From: Streptococcus suis 10581
GTDB lineage: Bacteria; Bacillota; Bacilli; Lactobacillales; Streptococcaceae
DNA: 61,987 nt
Assembly: GCA_000440235.1 (NCBI GenBank)
Contig: ALKQ01000020.1
Span: forward strand, 1 to 61,987
Direction of reading: 5' to 3'
A program made the translations under genes and the position numbers. The notes below the pieces were generated by a model that saw only the letters and a list, made by a program, of their open reading frames with translations, did no database searches and was not told the origin of the DNA. Within the stretch, counting starts at the first letter, position 1. The number at the start of each line of letters is the position of its first letter. Of this stretch, positions 51,737-59,484 are shown piece by piece.

Positions 51737-51901
51737 CTATGTAAATAAACCAATCAGCCACCAAATCAAGCCAACCAGCCCGACCAGTGCCAACAGATTA
51801 AGCAATAATCCACCCTTGATAGAGATAGTCGTCTTTGCCCTGCCATCCTGACTGACAAAGGTCTTTTCATAACTACCAAAGAGAATTTTTTTCCAACTCA
51901 T
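51737..51901 (-). CDS. small membrane protein of the early operon
   Basis: A 54-aa protein (MSWKKILFGSYEKTFVSQDG) with a C-terminal transmembrane helix (LLLNLLALVGLVGLIWWLIGL, split by no charges). AAGGAG precedes the ATG at 51901. Such small membrane proteins near phage switches can act in superinfection exclusion; unproven here. Confidence 0.72.
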   Translation of the reverse strand: MSWKKILFGSYEKTFVSQDGRAKTTISIKGGLLLNLLALVGLVGLIWWLIGLFT

Positions 51902-51947
51902 AAGATACTCCTTGCGGGAAGTACAGCCAATGTGGTACACTATACCT

Positions 51948-52016
51948 ATCCCTCTTACGAGGGAGGGAGACTCCTGCCCCCCTACTTAATCAAGCTACCA
52001 CTCGATTAAGTATTTT
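51948..52016 (+). ncRNA. weak promoter-terminator-like unit F
   Basis: TTGCGG and TGGTACACT (51912-51941) precede a CCCTC/GAGGG hairpin and an AT-rich stem ACTTAATC/GATTAAGT followed by ATTTT. It is weaker than units A-D and overlaps the 3' end of the opposite 32-aa frame. Confidence 0.25.
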
Positions 52017-52093
52017 ACTCGAAGTCTAAACCAGAAGAATTGAATGTCAAATTCGATTTCTCTGCGTTTAGGCTTTTTTTCGTGTCTTGCCAT
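51995..52093 (-). CDS. tiny basic phage peptide, first gene after the early promoter
   Basis: A 32-aa peptide starting MARHEKKPKRREIEFDIQFF and ending RVKYLIEW. AGGAGGT lies seven bases before the ATG, a strong site. It is the first frame transcribed from the main early promoter. It resembles the 31-aa peptide at 44796-44891, which also follows an early promoter. Confidence 0.6.
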   Translation of the reverse strand: MARHEKKPKRREIEFDIQFFWFRLRVKYLIEW

Positions 52094-52140
52094 CGGCTGT
52101 ACCTCCTGTGTTATTAGGCTAATTCCTTAACCTTGACTTT

Positions 52141-52169
52141 ATTATATCACCAGTTTGGTGACTTGTCAA
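52141..52169 (-). promoter_or_regulatory. main early (lytic) promoter with palindromic operator
   Basis: On the minus strand TTGACA (52164-52169) and TATAAT (52141-52146) are both consensus with 17-bp spacing. The spacer holds the perfect palindrome TCACCA-AAC-TGGTGA (52147-52161), the likely operator for the CI-like repressor and Cro. A half site CGGTGA at 52207-52212 precedes the repressor gene. Confidence 0.88.
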
Positions 52170-52261
52170 CACTTTTTTTGCGAAAAACACAAAAATGTTT
52201 CCTTTTCGGTGATTTTTTTGTTATACTACATTTAATAACAAAAGAGTAAAGGAAAAACATT

Positions 52262-53017
52262 ATGGAATTAAATGTATATATCGGTCAAAAAATTAAAGAC
52301 TTCAGAAAATTGGCAGGTATGACACAGACCGACCTTGCTCAACGTTTAGAAACAACAAAGCAAACAATAAGTAGGTATGAAAAAGGTGACAGAAAACCAG
52401 GTCAGGATACTTTATTCGAACTGACGGATATTTTTAAAGTAAGTATTGATGACTTCTTTCCGCCTACCATCCCCACCACAGCCCCTAACAGCCTCATAGA
52501 GCAGATTTCAGACAAGGTGGTACAATTAACCGAACCAAACCAGAAAAACGTGCTACGCTACTCTAGCGAGCTCCTAGATAAACAAAATACAGTAGCATAC
52601 AGTAAGAATACAGTAAACGAACTGCAAGCCACCTACCACACCTACAACTATTACGACCAACCCGCTTCCGCTGGCACAGGTCAATATCTGAATGATGTAA
52701 AGGTTGAAACAATCGAATTACCTATTGAAGTGGACGCTGACTTCGTTGTCCCTATCTACGGAGATTCCATGGAACCAGAATACCACTCAGGCGATTATAT
52801 ATTCGTCAAACTATCCGTAGACCTATCTGACGGCGACATCGGAGTATTTGCCTATAACGGCGACGCCTATATCAAACAACTCCGCATCACAGACCAAGGT
52901 GCCTATCTTCACAGCCTGAACCCAGACTATGACAACATCCCAATCACAGCAGACACCGACTTCCGAACTATTGGAGAAGTCGTAGAGGTGTATAGGGAGA
53001 AACGACCCCTGTGGTGA
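52262..53017 (+). CDS. CI/LexA-like phage repressor with S24 peptidase domain
   Basis: A 251-aa repressor that should keep the prophage silent. The N-terminal XRE helix-turn-helix spans about residues 8-62 (FRKLAGMTQTDLAQRLETTK). The C-terminal S24 domain has catalytic Ser169 in YGDSMEP and Lys205 in AYIKQL, with a probable self-cleavage site Ala137-Gly138. RecA-stimulated self-cleavage would link induction to DNA damage. Its last 16 residues are partly duplicated as a gene fragment at 53934-53972. Confidence 0.93.
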   Translation: MELNVYIGQKIKDFRKLAGMTQTDLAQRLETTKQTISRYEKGDRKPGQDTLFELTDIFKVSIDDFFPPTIPTTAPNSLIEQISDKVVQLTEPNQKNVLRYSSELLDKQNTVAYSKNTVNELQATYHTYNYYDQPASAGTGQYLNDVKVETIELPIEVDADFVVPIYGDSMEPEYHSGDYIFVKLSVDLSDGDIGVFAYNGDAYIKQLRITDQGAYLHSLNPDYDNIPITADTDFRTIGEVVEVYREKRPLW

Positions 53018-53068
53018 TTGAGGAGTTTAATACTTTGATTTGACAATAACGCAAGGAATAAAAATGTC

Positions 53069-53491
53069 ATGAAGAAAGAATTTATTGAAAAAATTCAAGA
53101 TGTGAAACTGTATCATAGCGATGATGCTAATACACCGCTTGGTGTCGCTTACGATATATCAAAATTTCCAGTAGATTTTGGGGTAACTTTTAAAGTATTC
53201 TTTTTTAACCTCGTACCCAATAAAGACTACGTGATTGTACTATATTACATTGCTGGCAACAAACCTGAAGAATTGCACCTGCTGAACAATGTCACTCTCA
53301 ACGTCCAGTCCGGCGACATGATAAAATACCAAGACGGCTATGGGCTTGCATTCGGAACCTTCTCAACAATCTTTCCAATCGATCAGGAAGGAGAGTTAAT
53401 GATAGTTCTTGAATTACGAGCTTTAGACAATATGGAAAGAATCTTGGATACCTATAGTACATACATCACGTTCGAGGAGAAAGCGAAATAA
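53069..53491 (+). CDS. hypothetical lysogeny-module protein
   Basis: A 140-aa beta-rich protein (FGVTFKVFFFNLVPNKDYVI, LNNVTLNVQSGDMIKYQDGYG). AAGGA precedes the ATG. It sits between repressor and integrase on the repressor strand, so it is probably expressed in the lysogen, a site where exclusion or fitness genes are common. No family recognised. Confidence 0.72.
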   Translation: MKKEFIEKIQDVKLYHSDDANTPLGVAYDISKFPVDFGVTFKVFFFNLVPNKDYVIVLYYIAGNKPEELHLLNNVTLNVQSGDMIKYQDGYGLAFGTFSTIFPIDQEGELMIVLELRALDNMERILDTYSTYITFEEKAK

Positions 53492-53604
53492 TGACACTCG
53501 AAAAAGTAATCCCAATGAAAATAACCAATCCGAACAACTTATCTGTACCAGTACAGACTACACATGATATAATAGAATCAAGAAAACAACAGGAGGATTC
53601 TATT

Positions 53605-53913
53605 ATGCCGCAAGAAACATACACAAAATCTGAAATTGATTTGAAGTTCGATAAAATCAGCACTGATATTCAGCATAGCTCGGAAAAATCGGATTTAAAA
53701 TTTGATGCATTGACCAAACAAGTAGATTTAAAATTTGATAATTTTGAAAATAAGTTAGAGAATTTATTTGCTAATCTTAAAGTTGAGTTAGCCAATGAAA
53801 AAATAGAATCTCTAGAACAAGCTCGTAAAGATAAGCGAGAGCTTATTTTATGGTCTATAGGAACAGCAGTTGCTATTTTAGGAATACTCATTCCTTTAAT
53901 TTTGAACAAATAA
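53605..53913 (+). CDS. coiled-coil protein with C-terminal membrane anchor
   Basis: A 102-aa protein starting MPQETYTKSEIDLKFDKIST. Three spaced repeats of (S/V)DLKF(D) are visible (about residues 11, 30, 41), then a heptad coiled coil and a C-terminal transmembrane helix (LILWSIGTAVAILGILIPLIL). AGGAGG precedes this ATG, and a TGATATAAT box lies at 53575-53583, so I prefer it to the longer frame starting at 53491. A membrane protein in the lysogeny module suggests superinfection exclusion; unproven. Confidence 0.72.
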   Translation: MPQETYTKSEIDLKFDKISTDIQHSSEKSDLKFDALTKQVDLKFDNFENKLENLFANLKVELANEKIESLEQARKDKRELILWSIGTAVAILGILIPLILNK

Positions 53914-53931
53914 AAAATCCCCACACTCTCC
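53912..53931. repeat. 20-bp direct repeat, copy 1
   Basis: AAAAAATCCCCACACTCTCC occurs here and at 54978-54997, bracketing the repressor-tail fragment, the dinD-like gene and its terminator. The repeats mark the ends of an exchangeable cassette. Confidence 0.8.
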
Positions 53932-53933
53932 TT

Positions 53934-53972
53934 ACCATCGGCGAGGTTGTGGAGGTGTATAGGGAGAGGTAG
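53934..53972 (+). pseudogene. 3' fragment of a second repressor gene
   Basis: This stretch reads TIGEVVEVYRER-stop, nearly the repressor's end TIGEVVEVYREKRPLW, with GAGGTGTATAGGGAGA identical in DNA. It has no start or upstream coding sequence. It is a scar showing that the dinD-like gene once followed directly after a repressor gene. Confidence 0.75.
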
Positions 53973-53981
53973 GGAGGAAAC

Positions 53982-54827
53982 ATGGAACAATCAAAAATTT
54001 ATAGAACCAAAGAAAAATTCGATAGCATAGTCAATCAAACCGAAAATGAATTCATTGATTACTGGTATGCCCGTGACCTTATGCCCCTGCTTGGTTACGA
54101 ACGTTGGGAGAATTTTCATAAAGCTATCCAAAGAGCGATGAACTCCGTAGAAACCAGTGACACCAAGGTGTCAGATCATTTTCGTGAGGTCACGAAAATG
54201 ATAACCATAGCCAAGGGCGGACAACGTCCAGTAACCGATTATATGCTTACTCGTTACGCTTGTTACCTTATTGCCATAAACGGAGACACTAACAAAGAAG
54301 AGATTGCCTTTGCTCAGTCCTATTTTGCAGTCCAGACCAGAAAGCAAGAATTGATTGAGGAACGACTCCACTATATTGAACGCACAGAAGCTCGAGGTAA
54401 ACTCAAAGAATCTGAAAAACGCCTATCACAAAACATTTATGAAAGAGGTGTTGACGACAAAGGATTTGGACGTATTCGGTCAAAGGGCGACACGGCACTA
54501 TTTGGAGGACATAGCACGCAGGAAATGAAAGAACGTCTTGGTGTCAAAAGCAACCGTCCACTAGCTGACTTCTTACCAACTCTGACCATCGCAGCAAAAA
54601 ATCTAGCGACCGAGATGACAAATTACAATGTTGAAGAAAACAACCTCCATGGCGAAAAATCCATCACAGATGAACACGTTTTGAATAATACAACTATCCG
54701 AAACATGCTTGGACAACGTGGTATCAAACCAGAAGAACTCCCTCCAGCAGAAGACTTGAAAAAGTTAGAACGCAAAGTAAAACAACAAAACAAAAAACTT
54801 ATCAAAGAAGCAGGGAAATTACCTTAA
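53982..54827 (+). CDS. dinD: DinD-like DNA-damage-inducible protein
   Basis: A 281-aa protein matching DinD: IDYWYARDLMPLLGYERWENF (Bro-N-like domain), QRPVTDYMLTRYACYLIAING, and the C-terminal SNRPLADFLPTLTIAAKNLATEMT, TDEHVLNNTTIRNMLGQRGIKPEELPPAEDLKKLERK in part. In Escherichia coli DinD is an SOS protein that inhibits RecA filaments. Near a phage repressor it could tune prophage induction. GGGAGGAAAC precedes the ATG. It lies in a cassette bracketed by 20-bp repeats. Confidence 0.9.
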   Translation: MEQSKIYRTKEKFDSIVNQTENEFIDYWYARDLMPLLGYERWENFHKAIQRAMNSVETSDTKVSDHFREVTKMITIAKGGQRPVTDYMLTRYACYLIAINGDTNKEEIAFAQSYFAVQTRKQELIEERLHYIERTEARGKLKESEKRLSQNIYERGVDDKGFGRIRSKGDTALFGGHSTQEMKERLGVKSNRPLADFLPTLTIAAKNLATEMTNYNVEENNLHGEKSITDEHVLNNTTIRNMLGQRGIKPEELPPAEDLKKLERKVKQQNKKLIKEAGKLP

Positions 54828-54872
54828 ACAAAAATACTTTACAAAAATCAAAAAAAAGTATAAAATATGACT

Positions 54873-54958
54873 GTATTAGAGGTAAAGCCTCATAAAGTTT
54901 ACATTCGGGATTTAGTCCCATACCGTACGGCAGTCATGTTTTTCATGGCTGCTTTTTT
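54873..54958 (+). ncRNA. possible structured RNA / trailer after dinD (unit E)
   Basis: TTTACA and TAAAAT (54838-54866, 17-bp spacing) precede hairpins GAGG/CCTC and GGGA/TCCC and a final 9-bp terminator stem. It could be an independent RNA of about 86 nt or only the dinD trailer. Confidence 0.35.
54930..54958 (+). terminator. terminator after dinD
   Basis: GCAGTCATG and CATGGCTGC form a 9-bp stem (one G-T pair) with a T5 loop, then T6. Confidence 0.88.
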
Positions 54959-54977
54959 GCTATTTTACAAAAAAACA

Positions 54978-54997
54978 AAAAAATCCCCACACTCTCC
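54978..54997. repeat. 20-bp direct repeat, copy 2
   Basis: Identical to 53912-53931. Here it forms the 5' arm of a hairpin (CCCACACTC with GAGTGTAGGG downstream) that the first copy lacks, so this is probably the original context. Confidence 0.8.
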
Positions 54998-55028
54998 GCC
55001 GACCAAAGCTTGAGTGTAGGGTAATTCC

Positions 55029-55070
55029 GTATAGTAAAAACCTACTTTGCAGTAGGTCTCTTTACTATAC
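55029..55070. promoter_or_regulatory. nested inverted repeat upstream of integrase
   Basis: GTATAGTAAA and TTTACTATAC form a perfect 10-bp outer stem enclosing ACCTAC/GTAGGT. It ends 30 bp before the integrase start and may be a regulatory operator or an mRNA structure controlling integrase expression. Confidence 0.6.
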
Positions 55071-55100
55071 CCATTTTATCAAAATAGAAAGGGGAAATCA

Positions 55101-56195
55101 ATGGCATATTTTAGAAAAAGGGATAACGGATGGGAATACCGTATCTCCTATAAAGCCCCAGACGGCTCATATAAGCAGAAATCTAAGTCTGGATATAGAA
55201 CCAAGGCAGAGGCTGTTCAGGCGGCATCACAGGCTGAAATAGAGCTGTCTAGCGGCATTGTGGAAGATAAGAACATTACCCTTGCTGAGTACTTTGAAAA
55301 ATGGATGCTTGTCCACAAGAAGCCTCATGTCGGACCAGAAACGTTTGGTAAGTATGAATACACCCTTAAACTGATTACTATATACTTTCACGAAACAAAA
55401 CTCTCAAAAATAAATGCCACTTCCTATCAAAACATTATAAACGAATTGGCAAAATGTTATGTAAAAGATAGTGTCAAAAGGTTCAATTCGCATATAAGGG
55501 CAGCAATTAAAGTTGCTATCCACCAGGGAATTTTAAAAAAAGATTTTACCGAAATTGTCAAGATTTTCTCCGATGTAGAATCCAAGAAAGAGGAGGATAA
55601 ATACATAGAGCTAGATGAATACGAACAAGTAATCACAGATTATCGAAAGACAATTAAGTACCAGTCCCACTTCTTCCTGTACACTATCGGAAAAACCGGA
55701 CTTCGTTTCTCGGAAGCAGCAGGCATTACAGAGCCTATCGTTGACCGCGAAAATATGTGTTTACGAATCCGCAGGACTTACAAGGTTTACGGAAAGAAGA
55801 AAGGTTGGGGACCTACTAAGAATCCGCAATCAGAACGAGATGTGCCATTTGATAGTGAGTGGCTGAAAGCATACGACGAGTACATGAAAGTTGGATATAT
55901 AGACAATCCAGATAAAAGATTGTTTACCAAATTGACAGGGACTGGCGAAAATAAAATTTTAAAGAAAAAGACACGTCAAACATTTAATGTACACGGCTTA
56001 CGTCATACTTACGTTAGCTGGTTAATCTATCATGACGTGGACGTTGTGACCATTGCCAAGTTAGTAGGACACAAGGATGCAACTGAAACATTGAAAACAT
56101 ATTCGCACCTATTCAAGGCCAAACAAGAAGAATCATTCGACAAAGTCAGAAATTTAATGGAAAAATTTGGGGCTAATTTGGGGCAAGAAAGTTAA
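55101..56195 (+). CDS. int: tyrosine recombinase phage integrase
   Basis: A 364-aa integrase that inserts the phage into tRNA-Arg(CCT). The N-terminal domain (AYFRKRDNGWEYRISYKAP) is the AP2-like arm-binding part, followed by a SAM-like core-binding domain (about 65-165). The catalytic set is Arg about 202 in TGLRFSEA, His-Gly-Leu-Arg-His at about 298-302, His in LVGHKD, and Tyr about 334 in TLKTYSHLF. It lies 36 bp from attR with its 3' end facing the tRNA. GAAAGGGG precedes the ATG. The last codons contain the arm-like TTTGGGGC repeats. Confidence 0.95.
   Translation: MAYFRKRDNGWEYRISYKAPDGSYKQKSKSGYRTKAEAVQAASQAEIELSSGIVEDKNITLAEYFEKWMLVHKKPHVGPETFGKYEYTLKLITIYFHETKLSKINATSYQNIINELAKCYVKDSVKRFNSHIRAAIKVAIHQGILKKDFTEIVKIFSDVESKKEEDKYIELDEYEQVITDYRKTIKYQSHFFLYTIGKTGLRFSEAAGITEPIVDRENMCLRIRRTYKVYGKKKGWGPTKNPQSERDVPFDSEWLKAYDEYMKVGYIDNPDKRLFTKLTGTGENKILKKKTRQTFNVHGLRHTYVSWLIYHDVDVVTIAKLVGHKDATETLKTYSHLFKAKQEESFDKVRNLMEKFGANLGQES
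56165..56185. repeat. candidate right integrase arm site
   Basis: Two TTTGGGGC units 11 bp apart, matching 11927-11947 at 19 of 21 positions. It lies inside the integrase 3' end, 46 bp from the core. Confidence 0.45.
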
Positions 56196-56220
56196 AAACC
56201 CTTGTGTATCAAGGGTTTTT
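56195..56220 (+). terminator. integrase terminator
   Basis: AAAACCCTTG and CAAGGGTTTT form a 10-bp stem with a 5-nt loop and a T run. Confidence 0.88.
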
Positions 56221-56230
56221 GTTATATTTT

Positions 56231-56248
56231 CATCTCCCCTGCAGGAAT
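56231..56248. repeat. attR core inside tRNA-Arg
   Basis: Exact copy of the 18-bp attL core. It covers the acceptor strand and part of the T-arm of the tRNA. Confidence 0.92.
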
Positions 56249-56304
56249 CGAACCTGCAACTAATTCTTAGGAGGAATTTGTTATATCCATTTAACTAAGG
56301 GAAG
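56233..56304 (-). tRNA. tRNA-Arg(CCT)
   Basis: A 72-nt tRNA without an encoded CCA. Acceptor CTTCCCT/AGGGGAG, D-stem GTTA/TAAC, anticodon stem AATTC/GAATT with loop CTCCTAA giving anticodon CCT, T-arm GCAGG-TTCGATT-CCTGC. It is intact after integration, because the phage core restores its 3' end. Confidence 0.95.
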
Positions 56305-56500
56305 TCTGCTTCTCTATTGTACCCCAGAAGAGAGCAGATTGCAAGAGCAAGGTTATATAAGTTTTTTCGAATTTTTACAAAAAGCAGAACCTACTCTAAG
56401 ATGAAACACAATTGTTTTTATGTATTTCTCTCATGATAATCTCTAAAAAGAAGTAATTCTAGAATGTACTTCGAAAGTTTGTCGTTTTTATGCTTGATTC

Positions 56501-58525
56501 CTACTCCCCTTCCTTACGTCTCATTGAAACAGCCATTCCGAGTGAAACTAAGCCACCCAAGCTAATAAGAAGGGAGCCTAGGGCTTCTTGACCGGTATTT
56601 GGAAGTGTTTGGTTTCCTGATGCTTTTTCAGCTTTCTTATTTGAAATAGGAGCCACACTTCCAGATGGTGCCGGTTGCTCGTTTGCTTTCTGATTTGCTA
56701 CACTACCGCCACCGTCGTTTGCTTTTTCAGGTCTTTTCGTATCGGTAGTTGTCCCAGCAGCATCTCCTTTTTCTTCTGCTTTTGGTTCTTCTACGTACTC
56801 CTCTACAAATGCTTTTCTACCTGTAATAGTTGCACTAATCGTTTGACCTGCTTTTTCTAAATCAGTCAAATACTCAACAAATACTTCTGTATCTGGATTG
56901 ATAGCGCCAATCAGTTTAGCTTCTTTGAAAATCGAGAAGCCATCCCCACCGCCAAATAGGAAGTCATTGATGACAAGTGTATAGGTTTCTGTCGGAACAA
57001 TCTCTGTTCCATCTTCTTTGAAGGCTTTAACAACCTTGTAAGGATTTTCTTCCGTTGGATTATCTGCTTTCGTGTAGATATATTTAATTCCAGACATTTG
57101 AAGGAAATATTTTTCGCCTTCATCGTATTGTTGATTTAAGGCTGTATAAATCTGCTCACCTGTCATTTGAACGACTTGTAGGATATTCCCAAATGGTTGA
57201 ACAGCTTGTGCTGCTCCCCAAGTAACCGTTCCATCCTCTTGGACCTTCAAATCTGCCCGAATCCCGCCATTGTTGGTCATTGCAAAGTCAACATCATAAC
57301 CTGATTTCTTAGCAATAGCTAATTGAGCCGATGTTACTAAATTGCCCACAGCACTTTCTTTAAATTCATTTACCTCGCGAGAAATATCTGTCGCTTGACT
57401 AGCCGTACCAATTTTTTGCTCTGTTACTTTTTTAACGATGGTATTTGCTTCGTCTACAATCGCCTGAATTTCTGGACTTGGTGTTTTCTGCCCTGGTGCC
57501 ACTGCAATAATTTTCGCAGTCGGAACTTCTTTAAAGTCGGCAATATCTGTATCATAAACAGCTCTAACATCTGCATAAGCCTTACCTTGTGAGGTAGCTT
57601 GTACAATCAAGGTTTTGCCTGTTGTACCGTTTGTATAGACATGGTTGTGACCGGCAAATACAAGGTCAACTGAGTGTTCAGGATAGATTTCATTTAGCTT
57701 AGCAATCATATCTGCAGCTTCACCAGCAGCCACACCATCCTTGCTTGTAGCTGGAACGTGAGCCAGTACAACTATCGCATTTACACCCTTTTCAGCTAAC
57801 TCACGCGCATATTTCGCAATCGTCTCTGCCGCATTCAAAAAAGTGTACTGCTCATAGTTTTTCTTCAAAACAAGATTAGGAATTTCTGTCGTAACTACAC
57901 CAATAAAGCCAATATTTGCTTCTTTATCATTTACAGGAATAGTCTTAATAGCATACGGTTTCCAGCCATACGGAATTTCACCCGTCTCTTTGTCAATAAC
58001 GTTGGCGATAACAATCTCCTGTTTGGCTGCTTCATGAGTATAATTATCTACAATCTCATTAAACTGGCCTTCTTTTGGAGCTTCGCCAGTCATGATACGG
58101 TTATACTCATCAAGTCCCTCATCAAACTCATGGTTCCCCAAAGTCCCGTATTCAACATCCATTTTGTTAAAGACTTTTACAGTTGGTTCATCTTGTAAAA
58201 GTCCAGAATTCGATGGACTTGCACCAACCATATCTCCGGCTTGAACACGGATAGACTCTGCAGGTGTTTCTGTTTCTGCTGCTGTTTCTTCAAATTCTGC
58301 TTGCGAATCATCCATGTAAGCATCAAGCAAAGCGGCAGTTCCTGCATTCCGAACTGTTTCCCCCTCCAATCGCGCTGTCCCTGTCGTATCAAGCGCACCA
58401 TGGAAATCATTAACTCCCATAATTTGAACAGCTAATTCATCTGCTAAAACAGCCTGTGTTGTAATGACACTAAAACCAGCTACAAGAGCTAGTACACTGC
58501 TTTTCAACCGAATATTCTTTTTCAT
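56501..58525 (-). CDS. LPxTG-anchored 5'-nucleotidase / 2',3'-cyclic phosphodiesterase
   Basis: A cell-wall-anchored nucleotidase of about 674 aa that can make extracellular adenosine, as the S. suis enzymes S5nA/Ssads do. A signal peptide ends near ...QAVLADE. The metallophosphoesterase domain has GVNDFHGAL, GNHEFDEG and AGHNHVYTNG. The 5'-nucleotidase C domain has TNNGGIRADL and FGGGDGFSIF. A Pro/Glu/Lys-rich linker leads to LPNTG about 34 residues from the end, then a hydrophobic span and RRKEGE. A TTG six bases before the chosen ATG is better spaced from AAGGAG and may be the true start. Confidence 0.92.
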   Translation of the reverse strand: MKKNIRLKSSVLALVAGFSVITTQAVLADELAVQIMGVNDFHGALDTTGTARLEGETVRNAGTAALLDAYMDDSQAEFEETAAETETPAESIRVQAGDMVGASPSNSGLLQDEPTVKVFNKMDVEYGTLGNHEFDEGLDEYNRIMTGEAPKEGQFNEIVDNYTHEAAKQEIVIANVIDKETGEIPYGWKPYAIKTIPVNDKEANIGFIGVVTTEIPNLVLKKNYEQYTFLNAAETIAKYARELAEKGVNAIVVLAHVPATSKDGVAAGEAADMIAKLNEIYPEHSVDLVFAGHNHVYTNGTTGKTLIVQATSQGKAYADVRAVYDTDIADFKEVPTAKIIAVAPGQKTPSPEIQAIVDEANTIVKKVTEQKIGTASQATDISREVNEFKESAVGNLVTSAQLAIAKKSGYDVDFAMTNNGGIRADLKVQEDGTVTWGAAQAVQPFGNILQVVQMTGEQIYTALNQQYDEGEKYFLQMSGIKYIYTKADNPTEENPYKVVKAFKEDGTEIVPTETYTLVINDFLFGGGDGFSIFKEAKLIGAINPDTEVFVEYLTDLEKAGQTISATITGRKAFVEEYVEEPKAEEKGDAAGTTTDTKRPEKANDGGGSVANQKANEQPAPSGSVAPISNKKAEKASGNQTLPNTGQEALGSLLISLGGLVSLGMAVSMRRKEGE

Positions 58526-58753
58526 AAGCAAAACAATGCTCCTTCTATTTTTTTCATATTGACATATCTATAATAATCCTTTTTTTACGGCTTTTCAATA
58601 TCAAATCAGTCATTTATAACAAAAAATTATAAAAATATTCGTTTATTCTTACTTTTACATCATTTTTCTGAAAATATCTTGTTATTTTTATCCATAATAC
58701 GAAAAATCATCCCTCTTCCCTTACACAGTTCTCTCCAAAGTACTCTTCGCAAC

Positions 58754-58780
58754 TAAAAAATCTCTTCCAAACGGAAGAGA
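58754..58780 (-). terminator. sodA terminator
   Basis: TCTCTTCC and GGAAGAGA form an 8-bp stem with a 4-nt loop, followed by TTTTTTAG on the minus strand. Confidence 0.88.
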
Positions 58781-58787
58781 ACTGCTC

Positions 58788-59393
58788 TTATTTAGCTGCT
58801 TTATAAAGTTCGTTAACCTTGTCCCAGTTAATCACTTCAAAGAAGGCTTTGATGTAGTTTGGACGGACGTTACGGTAGTTAAGGTAGTAAGCATGCTCCC
58901 AAACATCCAGTGCCAAGATTGGTTTCAAACCTTGCATGATAGGTGTGTCTTGGTTAGCTGTTGAGATAACCTCTAACTTGCCTTCTTTGTTGACAACCAA
59001 GAAAGCCCAACCTGAACCGAAGCGAGTTGTTGCTGCAGTTGTAAAGGCATCTTTGAAGGTATCAAATGAACCAAAGGTTGCATCAATATCTGCTGCCAAT
59101 TCTGCTGAAATTTCTGTTTTTTCAGGTGAAAGCAATTCCCAGAAAAGAGCGTGGTTAAGGTGACCGCCACCGTTGTTGATAAGGGCTTGACGGATATCAG
59201 CTGGAATTTGCTCCACATCTGACAAAAGTGCTACCAAGTCTTCACCGATTTCTGGGTGTTTTTCAAGGGCAGCATTGGCATTTGCAACATAAGTTGCATG
59301 GTGCTTGTCATGGTGCAGGGTCATTGTTTCTGCGTCAATATGTGGTTCCAAGGCATCGTATGCGTATGGAAGGTCTGGTAAAATAATTGCCAT
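58788..59393 (-). CDS. sodA: superoxide dismutase [Mn/Fe]
   Basis: A 201-aa manganese/iron superoxide dismutase. Metal ligands are His27 region ([13 protein letters not shown]), His in [11 protein letters not shown], and Asp and His in [14 protein letters not shown]. It detoxifies superoxide in the cytosol and is the usual single SOD of streptococci. It has its own promoter and terminator; AGGAG precedes the ATG. Confidence 0.96.
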   Translation of the reverse strand: MAIILPDLPYAYDALEPHIDAETMTLHHDKHHATYVANANAALEKHPEIGEDLVALLSDVEQIPADIRQALINNGGGHLNHALFWELLSPEKTEISAELAADIDATFGSFDTFKDAFTTAATTRFGSGWAFLVVNKEGKLEVISTANQDTPIMQGLKPILALDVWEHAYYLNYRNVRPNYIKAFFEVINWDKVNELYKAAK

Positions 59394-59425
59394 TTTCGTT
59401 TTCTCCTATACTAAGTGATAGTTCT

Positions 59426-59454
59426 ATTCTACTCCAATGTGAGAGCCTTTTCAA
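59426..59454 (-). promoter_or_regulatory. sodA promoter
   Basis: On the minus strand TTGAAA (59449-59454) and TAGAAT (59426-59431) are 17 bp apart, about 30 bp upstream of sodA. Confidence 0.7.
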
Positions 59455-59484
59455 TTTATTTGTCTGAAAATACTAATCAGACAC

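Larger units (their letters stand above)
11813..56248. mobile_element. complete temperate siphophage-type prophage in tRNA-Arg(CCT)
   Basis: The element is about 44.4 kb between 18-bp core repeats. It contains an integrase at the tRNA end, a repressor/Cro switch, replication genes, an ArpU-like late regulator, terminase to tail genes in the usual order, holin, endolysin and cargo. Every module of a temperate phage is represented and I see no broken essential gene, so it may be inducible. The gene order and N4-gp56-type capsid suggest a Siphoviridae-type tail with a 1133-aa tape measure. Confidence 0.95.

Noticed and set aside
53491..53604. Longer start (53491) for the coiled-coil membrane protein
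   Set aside because: The upstream part contains a promoter-like TATAAT, and the internal ATG at 53605 has a far better AGGAGG site. Not fully excluded because the 53491 ATG overlaps the previous stop.
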